Shown here: one piece after another, positions 25,563-34,328 of the stretch | Numbering within the stretch: the first letter of the stretch is position 1 | Layout of the letters: every line of letters starts with the position of its first letter | NCBI RefSeq assembly: GCF_029633825.1 | Contig: NZ_CP090641.1 | Location: 620,001-684,000 of the forward strand | Source: Burkholderia contaminans | GTDB taxonomy: Bacteria; Pseudomonadota; Gammaproteobacteria; Burkholderiales; Burkholderiaceae | DNA: 64,000 bases | Reading direction: 5' to 3' | The notes under the pieces: model-generated | What the model saw: the letters and a program-made list of their open reading frames with translations, nothing else | What the model was told of the DNA's origin: nothing | Database searches by the model: none | Position numbers and translations under genes: made by a program

Positions 25563-26944
25563 TCAGCCCGCTTCAGCCACGGGAAACCGGAACGAAGCGC
25601 CATAGGCCGTGTCCGGCAGGCGGTCACGCCCGCTCAACCGCGAACGGAAGGTGCCGCTCGCCGGCGTCGTGCGGTACAGGCCGCGCTTCTTCAGTTCCGG
25701 CACGATCAGTTCGGCGAAATCGTCGAGCGTGCCCGGGCTGATCAGCGGATTGAGCATGTAGCCGCTCGTCGTCGACTGCTGTGCGTGCTCGGCGAGCTGG
25801 TCCGCGACTTCGTCCGGCGAGCCGACGAGGATCAGGTCGGTGCCGCGCGTGACGCTCGCGAACTTGCGCCGCACGTCGCCGGCGGTGAGCGGCTTGCCGC
25901 TGCCGTCCGGCCGCACCACGTAGGACGTCAGCCCTTCCGTCTGCGTCGTCAGCGGTTCGTCGTCCGCATAGCGGTCGATGTCGATGCCGGTGTCGCCCGC
26001 ATAGCTGACGAGCTGCGCGCGCTGGTGATAGTGCTGCTGCAGCGTGTGATATTTCTCCTTCGCGTCGCTCGACGTGCGCGCCGTCACGATCCGCAGCACC
26101 GTCAGCGACTTCACGTCGTCCGCCGCCCGGCCGCGTTCGGCCGCGAGCCGCCGAATCTCGTCGAGGCCCGTGCGAATCTCGTGCGGATTCGACTTCGCGA
26201 CGAACACCACCTCCGCGTGCTTCGCCGCGAACTCGCGCCCCGCCCCGACCAGCCGGCCTGGATCAGCACCGGCGAGCGCTGCGGCGACGGCGCGCAGACG
26301 TGCGGCCCCTGCACGCGATAATGCGTGCCGTCGTGCGCGATCGGTCGCACGCGGTCGCCGCGCGCATAGCGCGGCGCGTGCTTGTCGGCGACGACCGCGT
26401 CGTCCGCCCAGCTGCCTTCCCACAGTTTGTAGGCGACGTCGAGAAACTCCTCCGCGCGCGCATAGCGTTCATCGTGGCCGATCATTCGGTCGAGCCCGAA
26501 ATTGCGCGCCGCGCTCGTCAGGTAGGACGTCACGATGTTCCAGCCGATCCGGCCGTTGCTCAGGTGATCGAGCGTGCTGAAACGGCGCGCGAGCGCGAAC
26601 GGGTGCTCGTAGGTCGTGCTCGCGGTCACCCCGAACGCGAGCCGCTCGGTCTGCGCGACGAGCGCCGGAATCAGCATCATCGGATCGTTCGCGGGCGCCT
26701 CGACCGCCCACTGGACCGCCGCGTCGGCCGACCCACCATAGATGTCGTACAGGCCAAGCACGTCCGCGAAGAACAGCATGTCGAGATCGGCCTGCTCGGC
26801 CGTGCGCGCGAGGTTCGACCAGAACGCGAGCGTATTCGCGCGCAGCCGCTCGTCGGCGGGATGAGTCCACAGGCTCGGCGCGCCGCCGCAGCCGACACTG
26901 GCTTGTTCATACAGGGAAAACAGCAAGGGGCGAGGATCGGACAT
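25563..26944 (-). pseudogene. LLM-class flavin monooxygenase (NtaA/DmoA family), frameshifted
   Basis: FMNH2-dependent monooxygenase of the bacterial luciferase-like fold, about 460 residues if intact. The first part, from the ATG at 26944, has typical family segments: FFADVLGLYDIYGG, NDPMMLIPALVAQTERLAFG, HLSNGRIGWNIVTS, GTHYRVQGPHVCAPSPQRSP and VLIQAGWSG. One G is missing from a G run (minus strand, 26246-26243): WSG should continue AGREFAAKHAEVVF, but the frame reads RGASSRR. The correct continuation lies in the next frame down to 25563. These enzymes oxidise small S- or N-containing compounds, and neighbouring importers would supply the substrate. A natural mutation and a sequencing error are both possible. 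Confidence 0.85.
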
Positions 26945-26969
26945 CGTCGAAATCGGTACCAGGCAGGAG

Positions 26970-27737
26970 TCAGTTGGGTGCCGCCCACGCGCCCGACGAC
27001 GCACGGCGGCGCCGTACGGGCAGGCGGTCGTCGGTCGTGCGCGTCAGGTAGCGATTGACGTGCTTCTCGAGACGGGCGGCGGGAATGGTCAGCAGCGCGA
27101 CCAGCACGACATAGACGATCGCCGCACCGGCCAGCGGTTCGTATACGCGCAACGTCTCGAAGCGCAATGTATTGGCCGTGCCCATCACGTCGAACACGGT
27201 CACGGTCGACGCGAGGACGGTCGATTTCAGCAGCAGGATCGCCTCGCCGGTGAGCGCGGGCAGCGCAAGCCGCCATGCGCGCGGGCCGACGATGCGGCGC
27301 AGCACCTGCACGCGCTTCATCCCGTAGGCATGGCCGGCCTCGATCTCGCCGGCCGGCACGCCGGCGATCGCGCCGCGCAGGATCGTCGCGACGTACGCGC
27401 TCTCGTTCACGCTCAACGCGACGATCGCGTACCAGAACGCGTCGCGCAGCAGAGGCGACGCCCAGCTGTCGCGCATCCATTCACGCGGGACGATCTGGCC
27501 GAATCCGTAGTAAAGCAGATAGAGCTGTACGAGCAGCGGCGTGCCGCGGATCAGCATGAGCCAGCTGCGCGCGGACCAGCGCAACGGCGTATGGCGCGCA
27601 CCGGCGGCGAGCGCGAGCGGCACGCCCAGCAGCAGGCTGGCCGCACCCGACACAAGCGTCAGCGCGAGCGTGGTCGGCACCGCGGCGAGCAGCTTCGGCA
27701 TCACCGTGTCGAGCAGGAAAGGCAGCGAGAAGATCAT
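26970..27737 (-). CDS. Amino-acid-type ABC transporter permease
   Basis: Permease of 255 residues, HisM/GlnP class (His/Glu/Gln/Arg permease family). The N-terminal family signature GTPLLVQLYLLYYGFG and the EAA loop EIEAGHAYGMKRVQVLRRIV are clear; about five helices. Its ATG at 27737 overlaps the stop of the upstream permease (ATGA). The C-terminal 20 residues are Arg-rich. It precedes the flavin monooxygenase gene by 25 bp. No ATPase gene of this class is in the cluster. Confidence 0.9.
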   Translation of the reverse strand: MIFSLPFLLDTVMPKLLAAVPTTLALTLVSGAASLLLGVPLALAAGARHTPLRWSARSWLMLIRGTPLLVQLYLLYYGFGQIVPREWMRDSWASPLLRDAFWYAIVALSVNESAYVATILRGAIAGVPAGEIEAGHAYGMKRVQVLRRIVGPRAWRLALPALTGEAILLLKSTVLASTVTVFDVMGTANTLRFETLRVYEPLAGAAIVYVVLVALLTIPAARLEKHVNRYLTRTTDDRLPVRRRRASSGAWAAPN

Positions 27738-28468
27738 GTGGTCGCGCGCCTCGTGCCGCGATTCACATGCCGTTCGAGCGCCGCGAAGAGGCCGCTCGAC
27801 GTAATGCTCAACAGCAGGAACAGTGCGGCCGTGACGAGGTAGAAGAATACGTAGTGCCGCGTCGCGCCGGCCGCGAGCTGGCTCGCCTTCAGCAGATCCG
27901 TAAACGAACCGAGCACGCTGATGAACGACGCGTCCTTGGTCGCGTTCAGCCACACGTTGCCGACGCCCGGCAACGCAAGCCGCGAGGCAGCCGGAAGCCG
28001 GATACGCGCGAACGTCTGCCATGGCGTCATCCCGTACGCGTGCGCGGCTTCGATCTGGCCGACCGGCACGTTGACGAGCGCCGCGCGGAAGATGTCGGTG
28101 AGATACGCGCCCTGGATGAAACCGAGCGACAGTGCGGCGACGACGAACGGGTCGAACGCGAAGTCCCCGGATACGAGGCCGCTGGTGCGCAGCGCGTTCT
28201 CGATGGCCGGTGCGACCGCGTAGAACGCGAGCAGCAGGCACAACAGTTCGGGCAGCGCGCGCACGAGCGTCGTATAGAGCCGCGCCGGCCACACGAGCGC
28301 TGCGTGGCGCGACAGCTTGCCGAGCGCGCCGGCGATACCGAGCAGCACGCCGGTGCAGAACGACGCCGCGGCGACGCCGAACGTCAGCGCGAACGCGCCC
28401 GCGAACACGCGGCCGTAGCCGCCGTCGCCGAATGCGAGCAGCGCGAGCAGCGAATCGTCCGCGGCCAT
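27734..28468 (-). CDS. Amino-acid-type ABC transporter permease
   Basis: Permease of 244 residues, HisQ/GlnP class, paired with the next gene to form a heterodimeric channel. Signatures: LVRALPELLCLLLAFY near residue 68, SLGFIQGAYLTDIFRAAL, and the EAA loop QIEAAHAYGMTPWQTFARIR. The start is 4 nt after the binding-protein stop (28473), so the three are tightly linked. Confidence 0.9.
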   Translation of the reverse strand: MAADDSLLALLAFGDGGYGRVFAGAFALTFGVAAASFCTGVLLGIAGALGKLSRHAALVWPARLYTTLVRALPELLCLLLAFYAVAPAIENALRTSGLVSGDFAFDPFVVAALSLGFIQGAYLTDIFRAALVNVPVGQIEAAHAYGMTPWQTFARIRLPAASRLALPGVGNVWLNATKDASFISVLGSFTDLLKASQLAAGATRHYVFFYLVTAALFLLLSITSSGLFAALERHVNRGTRRATT

Positions 28469-28472
28469 GGGG

Positions 28473-29276
28473 TCAGCGGCCCTTCTCGATCGTGCCTTTC
28501 AGGTTCGGATAGCGGGCGGTGATCGCATCCCACGTGCCGTCCTGCTGCAGTTGCGCGATCGCGGTCGACAGCTTGCCGCGCAGCGCATCACCGTGCCGCA
28601 CGCCCGCGCCAACGCCGAGGCCCAGCACCGGATCGTCCGCGCACGTGGCCTTGACCTCGAAGTCCTTGCCGTCGCGCGACGCGAGGAACGCCGTGAACAA
28701 CCCTTTGCCTTCCTGCACGTAGTCGACGCGGCCGGACACCAGATCGGCGAGCGCATTGTCGAACTTGTCGAACGCCTTGATCTGCGCGTCCTGCTTGAAG
28801 CGGGCGTCGAGGAAGGCCGAGAAGTTGGTGCCGGCCTCGACGCCGATCACGCGGCCCTTGAAGGTCGCGGGAGCCGCGCAGTCGACACGGCGCCGGTCGC
28901 TTTTCGCGCCGACGAACACCGTCGGCGATTCGTAATACGCACGGCTGAAATCGATGGCTTTCTGCCGCTCGCCGGTGATCGTCATCGACGACCAGATCAC
29001 GTCGATCTTGCGGTTCTGCAACGCCGGAATCAGGCCGTCCCACGCGATGTCGGTGAGTTCGCACCGCACGTTCAGCTTGCCGCACGCGGCATCGAGCACG
29101 TCGACTTCCCAGCCTTTCCACTTGCCGGAGGCATCCTTCGAAAAGAACGGGGGGTACGACTCGGCGTCGATGCCGACGCGCAACGTCGGCTGGGCCGCAT
29201 GGGAAACCGGCACTAGGCCCAGCACGAACAGCGCGGCCGCGGCACGGCGGACCCTGGAACGCATCAAACGATTCAT
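28473..29276 (-). CDS. Amino-acid-type ABC transporter binding protein
   Basis: Periplasmic binding protein of 267 residues, family 3 (cystine/lysine/glutamine type). Signal peptide RRAAAALFVLGLVPVSHA; then LRVGIDAESYPPFFSKDASG, KGWEVDVLDAACGKL, and DIAWDGLIPALQNRKIDVIW with MTITGERQKAIDFSRAYYES, the signature of the family. First gene of a unit with two permeases and the flavin monooxygenase. This set resembles the B. subtilis yxe operon layout (binding protein, permease, ATPase, NtaA-family monooxygenase) used for modified cysteine, but lacks the ATPase; a sulfur-compound substrate is inference. Confidence 0.9.
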   Translation of the reverse strand: MNRLMRSRVRRAAAALFVLGLVPVSHAAQPTLRVGIDAESYPPFFSKDASGKWKGWEVDVLDAACGKLNVRCELTDIAWDGLIPALQNRKIDVIWSSMTITGERQKAIDFSRAYYESPTVFVGAKSDRRRVDCAAPATFKGRVIGVEAGTNFSAFLDARFKQDAQIKAFDKFDNALADLVSGRVDYVQEGKGLFTAFLASRDGKDFEVKATCADDPVLGLGVGAGVRHGDALRGKLSTAIAQLQQDGTWDAITARYPNLKGTIEKGR

Positions 29277-29424
29277 GTGGCGAATTTCTGGAATAACGTC
29301 GGAACGACCGGCGGTGCAGCCGGCAGGAGGCCAGACTGTAATGCCCGCCGATGCGTGTACCAAATGGTTATTTTCGCGATGGATATCTGATTGCGCGATA
29401 TGCGCGGAACCGCGCAGCGTCTGG

Positions 29425-29584
29425 CGTCCACGCACGGGGCACCCCGCTCGGCCTGCTTCAACGCGCAGGCGATCTGTTCGTCGGTGAACTCGCTCTTCTT
29501 CATGGCATGACCTCGTTGTCTCGATGACAGCGTCATGCCGGCACTTTCCACTTTCCACCGGGACAGTTTTGTGGGCTGGGGTCA
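29425..29584 (-). mobile_element. IS3-family insertion sequence remnant (orfA start)
   Basis: From an ATG at 29503 the minus strand reads MKKSEFTDEQIACALKQAER, a hallmark start of IS3-family OrfA (usual form MKKSRFTEEQIAFALKQAE). Similarity ends after about 23-28 codons; the rest of orfA and all of orfB are gone. Upstream, TGACCCC at 29584-29578 followed by ACAAAACTGTCCC may be the element's terminal region. The remnant sits just upstream of the ABC binding-protein gene and marks one edge of the rearranged 21.6-29.6 kb block. The whole gene-free stretch 29277-29692 otherwise holds only the ArsR-side promoter region. Confidence 0.7.
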
Positions 29585-29618
29585 GCTATCAACCCCATTG
29601 CCAGCAGTGCTTTCAAAC

Positions 29619-29638
29619 ATATCGCAAAATTCCGATAT
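29619..29638. promoter_or_regulatory. Candidate ArsR-family operator
   Basis: ATATCG (29619-29624), 8 bp, CGATAT (29633-29638) is a perfect 6-bp inverted repeat around an AT-rich core, 55 bp before the ArsR-family start codon. Such dyads in front of ArsR genes are usual autoregulatory sites. Confidence 0.55.
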
Positions 29639-29692
29639 AAGATTCGCCCATCGACGATACCTTGTTGCCCGACCGAAACGCCCCACCCCTCC

Positions 29693-30001
29693 ATGCCGAC
29701 CGAACTCGACATCGACGCGATCCTGAAAGCGCTCTCGAACCCCGTGCGCCGGGAAATCCTCAACTGGCTGAAAACGCCGGGCGAGCATTTCCCGAACCAG
29801 ACGCTGCCGTATGAACACGGCGTCTGCGCGGGCCAGATCGACGCGCGCTGCGGGCTGTCGCAGTCGACGGTCTCCGCGCACCTCGCGACGCTCCAGCGCG
29901 CGGGGCTCGTGACGTCGACACGGATCGGCCAGTGGGCGTTCTTTCAGCGCAACGAGGCCGTCATCGACGCATTTCACGACGCCCTGCGCCGCGAACTCTA
30001 G
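29693..30001 (+). CDS. ArsR-family winged-helix regulator
   Basis: Regulator of 102 residues. It shows the ArsR fold: ILKALSNPVRREILNWLKTP at the start and the recognition helix in CGLSQSTVSAHLATLQRAGL. Only scattered Cys residues (GVCAGQIDARCG) and no CVC metal box are present, so it probably senses an organic electrophile or redox state rather than a metal. It directly precedes the Old Yellow Enzyme gene (82 bp) and likely represses both. Regulators of this type commonly sit upstream of ene-reductases in Burkholderia and Pseudomonas. Confidence 0.87.
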   Translation: MPTELDIDAILKALSNPVRREILNWLKTPGEHFPNQTLPYEHGVCAGQIDARCGLSQSTVSAHLATLQRAGLVTSTRIGQWAFFQRNEAVIDAFHDALRREL

Positions 30002-30083
30002 TCAACACGGCCGAACCGGCCATGCGGAGCGCTGTCGCCCATGACGCGACGGTTTCCCGCCTTTCGTGAAGAGGTTATTTGCC

Positions 30084-31145
30084 ATGCCCACCCTGTTCGA
30101 TCCCGTCGCCCTCGGCGACCTGACCCTGCCGAACCGCATCGTGATGGCGCCGCTCACCCGCTCCCGTGCCGGTGCGACGCGCGTGCCGAACGCACTGATG
30201 GCCCGCTACTACGCCGAGCGCGCGACGGCCGGCCTGATCATCACCGAAGCAACGTCGGTCACGCCTCAGGGCGTCGGCTACGCGGATACCCCCGGCATCT
30301 GGTCCGACGAGCAGGTCGAGGGCTGGAAACAGGTGACGCAGGCCGTGCATGCGGCCGGTGGGCGCATCGTGCTGCAACTCTGGCACGTCGGCCGGATCTC
30401 CGACCCGGTGTTCCTGAACGGCGACCTGCCGGTCGCGCCGAGCGCGATCGCCGCGGGCGGCCACGTGAGCCTCGTGCGTCCGCAGCGCCCGTACGTGACG
30501 CCGCGCGCACTCGAGCTCGACGAAATCCCGGGCATCGTCGCCGCGTACCGCAAGGGCGCGGAGAACGCGAAAGCGGCCGGCTTCGACGGCGTCGAAATCC
30601 ACGGTGCGAACGGCTACCTGCTCGACCAGTTCCTGCAGGACAGCACCAACCACCGCACCGATGCATACGGCGGCCCGATCGAGAATCGCGCACGCCTGCT
30701 GCTCGAAGTGGTCGATGCGGCGATCGACGTGTGGGGCGCCGGCCGCGTCGGCGTGCACCTTGCCCCGCGCGGCGACGCGCACACGATGGGCGATTCCGAT
30801 CCGGCGGCAACGTTCGGTTATGTCGCGCGCGAACTCGGCCGTCGCAAGATCGCGTTCATCTTCACGCGTGAGTCGTATTCGGGCGATCACCTGAGCCCGC
30901 GCCTGAAGGAAGCGTTCGGCGGCCCGCTGATCGCGAACGAGCAGTTCACGTTCGACACCGCGCAGGCCGCGCTCGCAAGCGGCAACGCCGACGCGATCGC
31001 ATGGGGCAAGCTGTTCATCGCGAACCCCGACCTGCCGCGCCGCCTCGAACTCGGCGCACCGCTCAACAAGCCGGTGCCGGAAACGTTCTACGCGGAAGGC
31101 GAAACGGGTTATACCGATTACCCGGCGCTGAGCGACGCGGCCTGA
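30084..31145 (+). CDS. nemA: Alkene reductase, Old Yellow Enzyme family (NemA-like)
   Basis: FMN-containing, NADPH-dependent ene-reductase of 353 residues that reduces N-ethylmaleimide, enones or nitro compounds. TIM-barrel motifs: LPNRIVMAPLTRSRAG (about residues 14-29), LQLWHVGRISDP (about 95-106), the substrate-binding His/Asn pair in EIHGANGYLLDQFLQD (about 171-186), and STNHRTDAYGG. The ATG at 30084 follows GAGG. It is controlled, most likely, by the ArsR-type repressor just upstream. The exact substrate cannot be read; the gene symbol is by family only. Confidence 0.9.
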   Translation: MPTLFDPVALGDLTLPNRIVMAPLTRSRAGATRVPNALMARYYAERATAGLIITEATSVTPQGVGYADTPGIWSDEQVEGWKQVTQAVHAAGGRIVLQLWHVGRISDPVFLNGDLPVAPSAIAAGGHVSLVRPQRPYVTPRALELDEIPGIVAAYRKGAENAKAAGFDGVEIHGANGYLLDQFLQDSTNHRTDAYGGPIENRARLLLEVVDAAIDVWGAGRVGVHLAPRGDAHTMGDSDPAATFGYVARELGRRKIAFIFTRESYSGDHLSPRLKEAFGGPLIANEQFTFDTAQAALASGNADAIAWGKLFIANPDLPRRLELGAPLNKPVPETFYAEGETGYTDYPALSDAA

Positions 31146-31163
31146 CGGCCCGGCAGCGCGTGT

Positions 31164-31691
31164 TCAGCGGCGCACGTCCGCCCGCATGAACACGCGCTGC
31201 GTCTCGTCGAGCCCAAGGGCGACGTGGTGCGCGCGGATCTCGCGCAGCATGTCGTCGAGCGTGGCGTCGTCGACGATGCTGAAACCGAGGCGCGCGTAGT
31301 ACGGCGCATTCCACGGCGCGTCGCGAAACGTCGACAGCACGATCTCCGCGATCCCCTCCTGCGCCGCGCGCGCCGTCACCTGTTCGATCAGGCGCGCGCC
31401 GATCCGCTGTCCGGCATGCGACGGCGCGACATCCAGTTCTTCCAGGTAAAGCCGCTGCGCATCGAGCAGCCGGTAGAACGCAAATCCAACGCACGCCCCC
31501 TGCTCATCGACCGCCACATACGCGCGACCGTCGTCGATACGCACGAGCACGGCCGCCGCATCGGTCGGCTCGCCTTCGGCGATGTGGGTCATGCCGATTG
31601 CGCGGAACCGCTGCGCGGCGGCGACTTCGACGGCGGCCATCGCGGCCGCGTCTTCCCGCGTGGCGGGACGGATCAGGATCGATGCAGTCAT
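31164..31691 (-). CDS. GNAT-family N-acetyltransferase
   Basis: Acetyltransferase of 175 residues. The acetyl-CoA-binding region is LYLEELDVAPSHAGQRIGAR followed by LIEQVTARAAQEG, with the Q/RxxGxG/A-type motif given by QRIGA. The later YYARLGFSIVDD segment is typical of motif B. The start is taken as the ATG at 31691; a GTG one codon earlier is possible. It is convergent with the ene-reductase gene (18-bp gap). Substrate unknown. Confidence 0.85.
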   Translation of the reverse strand: MTASILIRPATREDAAAMAAVEVAAAQRFRAIGMTHIAEGEPTDAAAVLVRIDDGRAYVAVDEQGACVGFAFYRLLDAQRLYLEELDVAPSHAGQRIGARLIEQVTARAAQEGIAEIVLSTFRDAPWNAPYYARLGFSIVDDATLDDMLREIRAHHVALGLDETQRVFMRADVRR

Positions 31692-31779
31692 CACGGCAAT
31701 TCAGGCAGGCAGTCTGGAACGGCCGTCACTATAATCGAAACCTCATACGTTTCGAACGCCCCCACCCAAGAGGTTCGTC

Positions 31780-32391
31780 ATGGCTTTGTCCGCGCTCGCC
31801 GTCTTCGCCGTCACCCTGCTCGTCACCGCCGGCACGCCCGGGCCGAGCGTCGCCGCGCTGGTCGCGCGCGTGCTGACGAACGGCGTGCGGGACGTGTTGC
31901 CGTTCCTCGCGGCCATGTGGCTCGGCGAAGCGCTGTGGCTCACGCTCGCGGTCGCGGGGTTGTCCGCGTTCGCGCGCACGTTCGCGGCCGGGCTGATCGT
32001 GCTGAAGCTGCTCGGCGTCGCGTACCTGCTGTTCCTCGCGTGGAAGATGTGGACGGCACCGACCGCGACCGGCGACGACGACCTGCCGCGCGGCCAGTCG
32101 CCGTGGCGCATGTTCGTCGCGGGAATGCTCGTTACGCTCGGCAACCCGAAGATCATGGTGTTCTATCTCGCGCTGCTGCCGACGATCGTCGATCTCTCGC
32201 ACGTCGGTGTCACTGCGTGGGCCGAGCTGGTCGGCACGATGCTCGCGGTCCTGATCCTTGCCGACTGCGTCTGGTCGCTGCTGGCGTCACGCGCACGAGC
32301 GTTCCTGACGTCGGCGCGAGCCAAGCGGTTCGCCAACCGCACGAGCGCGACCGCGATGGCCGGTGCGGCGGTGGCGATCGCGACGCGCTGA
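31780..32391 (+). CDS. LysE-family amino acid exporter
   Basis: Inner-membrane exporter of 203 residues with about six helices. Family marks: the start VTLLVTAGTPGPSVAALVAR (GPxxxxV motif), then GVRDVLPFLAAMWLGEALWL, KLLGVAYLLFLAWKMW and VTLGNPKIMVFYLALLPTIV, the conserved NPK segment. The ATG at 31780 follows AGAGG. A TATAAT at 31730-31735 could be its -10 box. It is divergent from the GNAT gene. Substrate unknown (RhtB/LysE type, amino acids or homoserine lactone). Confidence 0.88.
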   Translation: MALSALAVFAVTLLVTAGTPGPSVAALVARVLTNGVRDVLPFLAAMWLGEALWLTLAVAGLSAFARTFAAGLIVLKLLGVAYLLFLAWKMWTAPTATGDDDLPRGQSPWRMFVAGMLVTLGNPKIMVFYLALLPTIVDLSHVGVTAWAELVGTMLAVLILADCVWSLLASRARAFLTSARAKRFANRTSATAMAGAAVAIATR

Positions 32392-32448
32392 GCGCATCTG
32401 TCCGGCGCACGTCGCGCCGCGCCCCTCCAATTGCCCCGGGGAATCGAC

Positions 32449-33405
32449 ATGAAGACCTGGCTCTCGGCTGCCCTGCTCTGCCTGTCCGCCACGGTCGCGC
32501 ATGCGGCCGGCCTCAAGTTCGTCACCATCCCTGCCGACGCGGCCGGCCCCGAGTTGCGCGCGGTCATCTGGACGCCGTGCGCGGCGCCCGCGCAGTCGCT
32601 CACGATCGGCCCGTTCCTGCTGAAAGGGCAACGCAACTGCCCGACCGTCGGCGACAAGCTGCCGCTCGTCGTGATTTCGCACGGCCACGCCGGCACGTAC
32701 TTCGGGCATCACGACCTCGCCGAAACGCTCGCCGACGCGGGCTACGTCGTCGCGGCGATCAACCATCCCGGCGACACGCATACCGACATGAGCCGCGCGG
32801 CCGACCTGCGGGAGCTGGTCGAGCGGCCGGAGGACATCAAGCGCCTGGTCGACTACATGCTGGCCAACGGGCCCGACGCCGCGCATGTCGATCCCGCCCG
32901 GATCGGCTTCTTCGGCTTCTCGCGCGGCGGCTATACGGGCCTCGTGCTGGCCGGCGCCAATCCGGATTTCGTCCACGCGCACGTGGCCTGCCCGGACCCG
33001 ACCTGGCTGATCTGCAAGCAGATCCGCGACCACGACCTGCCGCGCCAGCCGCTGACGCACGATCCGCGGATCAAGGCCTACGTGATCGCCGACCCGATGA
33101 ACGAATTCCCGACCGCCGATACGCTGAAGGACGTGCACGCGCCGATCCAGCTGTGGGGATCCGAAGCGGGCGGCGACGGCGTGGAGCCGGAAACCGTCTC
33201 CGCGCTGGCCGGCATGCTGCCGAAACGGCCGGAATTCCACGTCGTGCCCCACTCCGCGCATTTCGCGTTTCTCGCGCCGTGCTCCGACCAACTGGCGCAG
33301 GTCTCGCCTGAAGTCTGTACCGATGCGAAGGGATTCGATCGCGCGGCCTTCCACGAAACGCTCGATGCGAAGGCGCTCGCGTTCTTCAGCGCGAATCTGC
33401 GCTAA
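32449..33405 (+). CDS. Exported alpha/beta-hydrolase (dienelactone hydrolase-like)
   Basis: Hydrolase of 318 residues with a short Sec signal (LSAALLCLSATVAHAA). The oxyanion region LPLVVISHGHAGTYFGHHDL, the nucleophile elbow FFGFSRGGYTG (Ser) and the His in VVPHSAHFAF outline the catalytic triad. Similar proteins are annotated as predicted dienelactone hydrolases or platelet-activating-factor-acetylhydrolase-like. Cys pairs near CAAPAQ, CPTV and CPDP...LICK may form disulfides. The ATG at 32449 follows GGGGAA. Its stop overlaps the stop of the convergent PI-PLC gene. Confidence 0.85.
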   Translation: MKTWLSAALLCLSATVAHAAGLKFVTIPADAAGPELRAVIWTPCAAPAQSLTIGPFLLKGQRNCPTVGDKLPLVVISHGHAGTYFGHHDLAETLADAGYVVAAINHPGDTHTDMSRAADLRELVERPEDIKRLVDYMLANGPDAAHVDPARIGFFGFSRGGYTGLVLAGANPDFVHAHVACPDPTWLICKQIRDHDLPRQPLTHDPRIKAYVIADPMNEFPTADTLKDVHAPIQLWGSEAGGDGVEPETVSALAGMLPKRPEFHVVPHSAHFAFLAPCSDQLAQVSPEVCTDAKGFDRAAFHETLDAKALAFFSANLR

Positions 33406-34322
33406 CAGCGAAACGTCTTGCGCCAGACGCCCGGCGCCGGCACATGGTCGTTGCACGCGATCAGCGCGCGCACCAGCGCCCAGTCGTCGTCGTCGCAGAA
33501 GTCGAGCAGCATCGTGCCATACGGGCCGGGCTGCTCGCGCAGCCGCTCGGCCAGCCGCGCATGAATGCCCCGCACCCTGCCGTCGCCGTGCGCGACCACC
33601 GACGGATTCGCGCCCATCCCGGTCCCGCTGCAGAAGTTGATCGCCCAGCGGCCGCTGTCCGGCGACGGCAGGTCCGTCAGCAGCGTGTCGATCGCACGCC
33701 ACTTCCAGCCGATCGACGCGGCCACCGGCACGCGGTATTCGTCCTGGATCACGAATGCGCCGTCGGGATGATCGATCGTGAAGGTCGCGTTGTCGGGCCA
33801 CGCGGTCAGGTCGATGCCGAGCGGCCGGCTGCTGCGAAAACGCCGCAGCAGCACGATCGCGCCGCGCACGTCGCCGAGCGTGGGCAGCGTGCCGCCGGCA
33901 TGCCAGCGCAGCCGCGGATGCCGCGCACGATGCGCGTCGAACGTCGCATCGAAACTGCGCGTGCAAGCATGGGCCGGCCATTCATCCTTCACCGACATTA
34001 CGATGCATTCGCGCGGATGCGCTTCGAGAAAACGCGCACAGGTTGCCAGCACGTCGTCGAACGTCATGCCGAGCGCGATGCCGCCGTGATGGATGTCGAA
34101 CGCATCGCGCACGTGCCGGCAGCGGATGTCGAGCAGCCGCACGCCATGCGCGAGCTGGGCATCGAGCGGCGCACGCTGGGTGCGCACGAGCCCGTCGTCG
34201 ACGGTATACGCACAGGTGTCATGGCTGCCCGGTAGGGTCAGCGTATGCAGCAGTCGCGCATCGTCGAGCGCCGACATCCAGTCGGCGGGCGGCATGCACG
34301 TATCGTGGCTCGAAGGGATCAT
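33402..34322 (-). CDS. Phosphatidylinositol-specific phospholipase C X-domain protein
   Basis: Protein of 306 residues with the bacterial PI-PLC X domain. The first catalytic-region motif is LTLPGSHDTCAYTVDD (about residues 29-44), and the second catalytic His lies in DAFDIHHGGIALGMTFDDVL (about 81-100). LEAHPRECIVMSVKDEW and WAINFCSGTGMGANPS follow, as in the family. No signal peptide is visible. The start is uncertain: ATG 34322 lies only 6 nt from the divergent lacI-like ATG, and ATG 34295 is an alternative. Neither has a good ribosome-binding site. A cytosolic location would be unusual for PI-PLC. Confidence 0.8.
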   Translation of the reverse strand: MIPSSHDTCMPPADWMSALDDARLLHTLTLPGSHDTCAYTVDDGLVRTQRAPLDAQLAHGVRLLDIRCRHVRDAFDIHHGGIALGMTFDDVLATCARFLEAHPRECIVMSVKDEWPAHACTRSFDATFDAHRARHPRLRWHAGGTLPTLGDVRGAIVLLRRFRSSRPLGIDLTAWPDNATFTIDHPDGAFVIQDEYRVPVAASIGWKWRAIDTLLTDLPSPDSGRWAINFCSGTGMGANPSVVAHGDGRVRGIHARLAERLREQPGPYGTMLLDFCDDDDWALVRALIACNDHVPAPGVWRKTFRC

Positions 34323-34328
34323 GAATCG

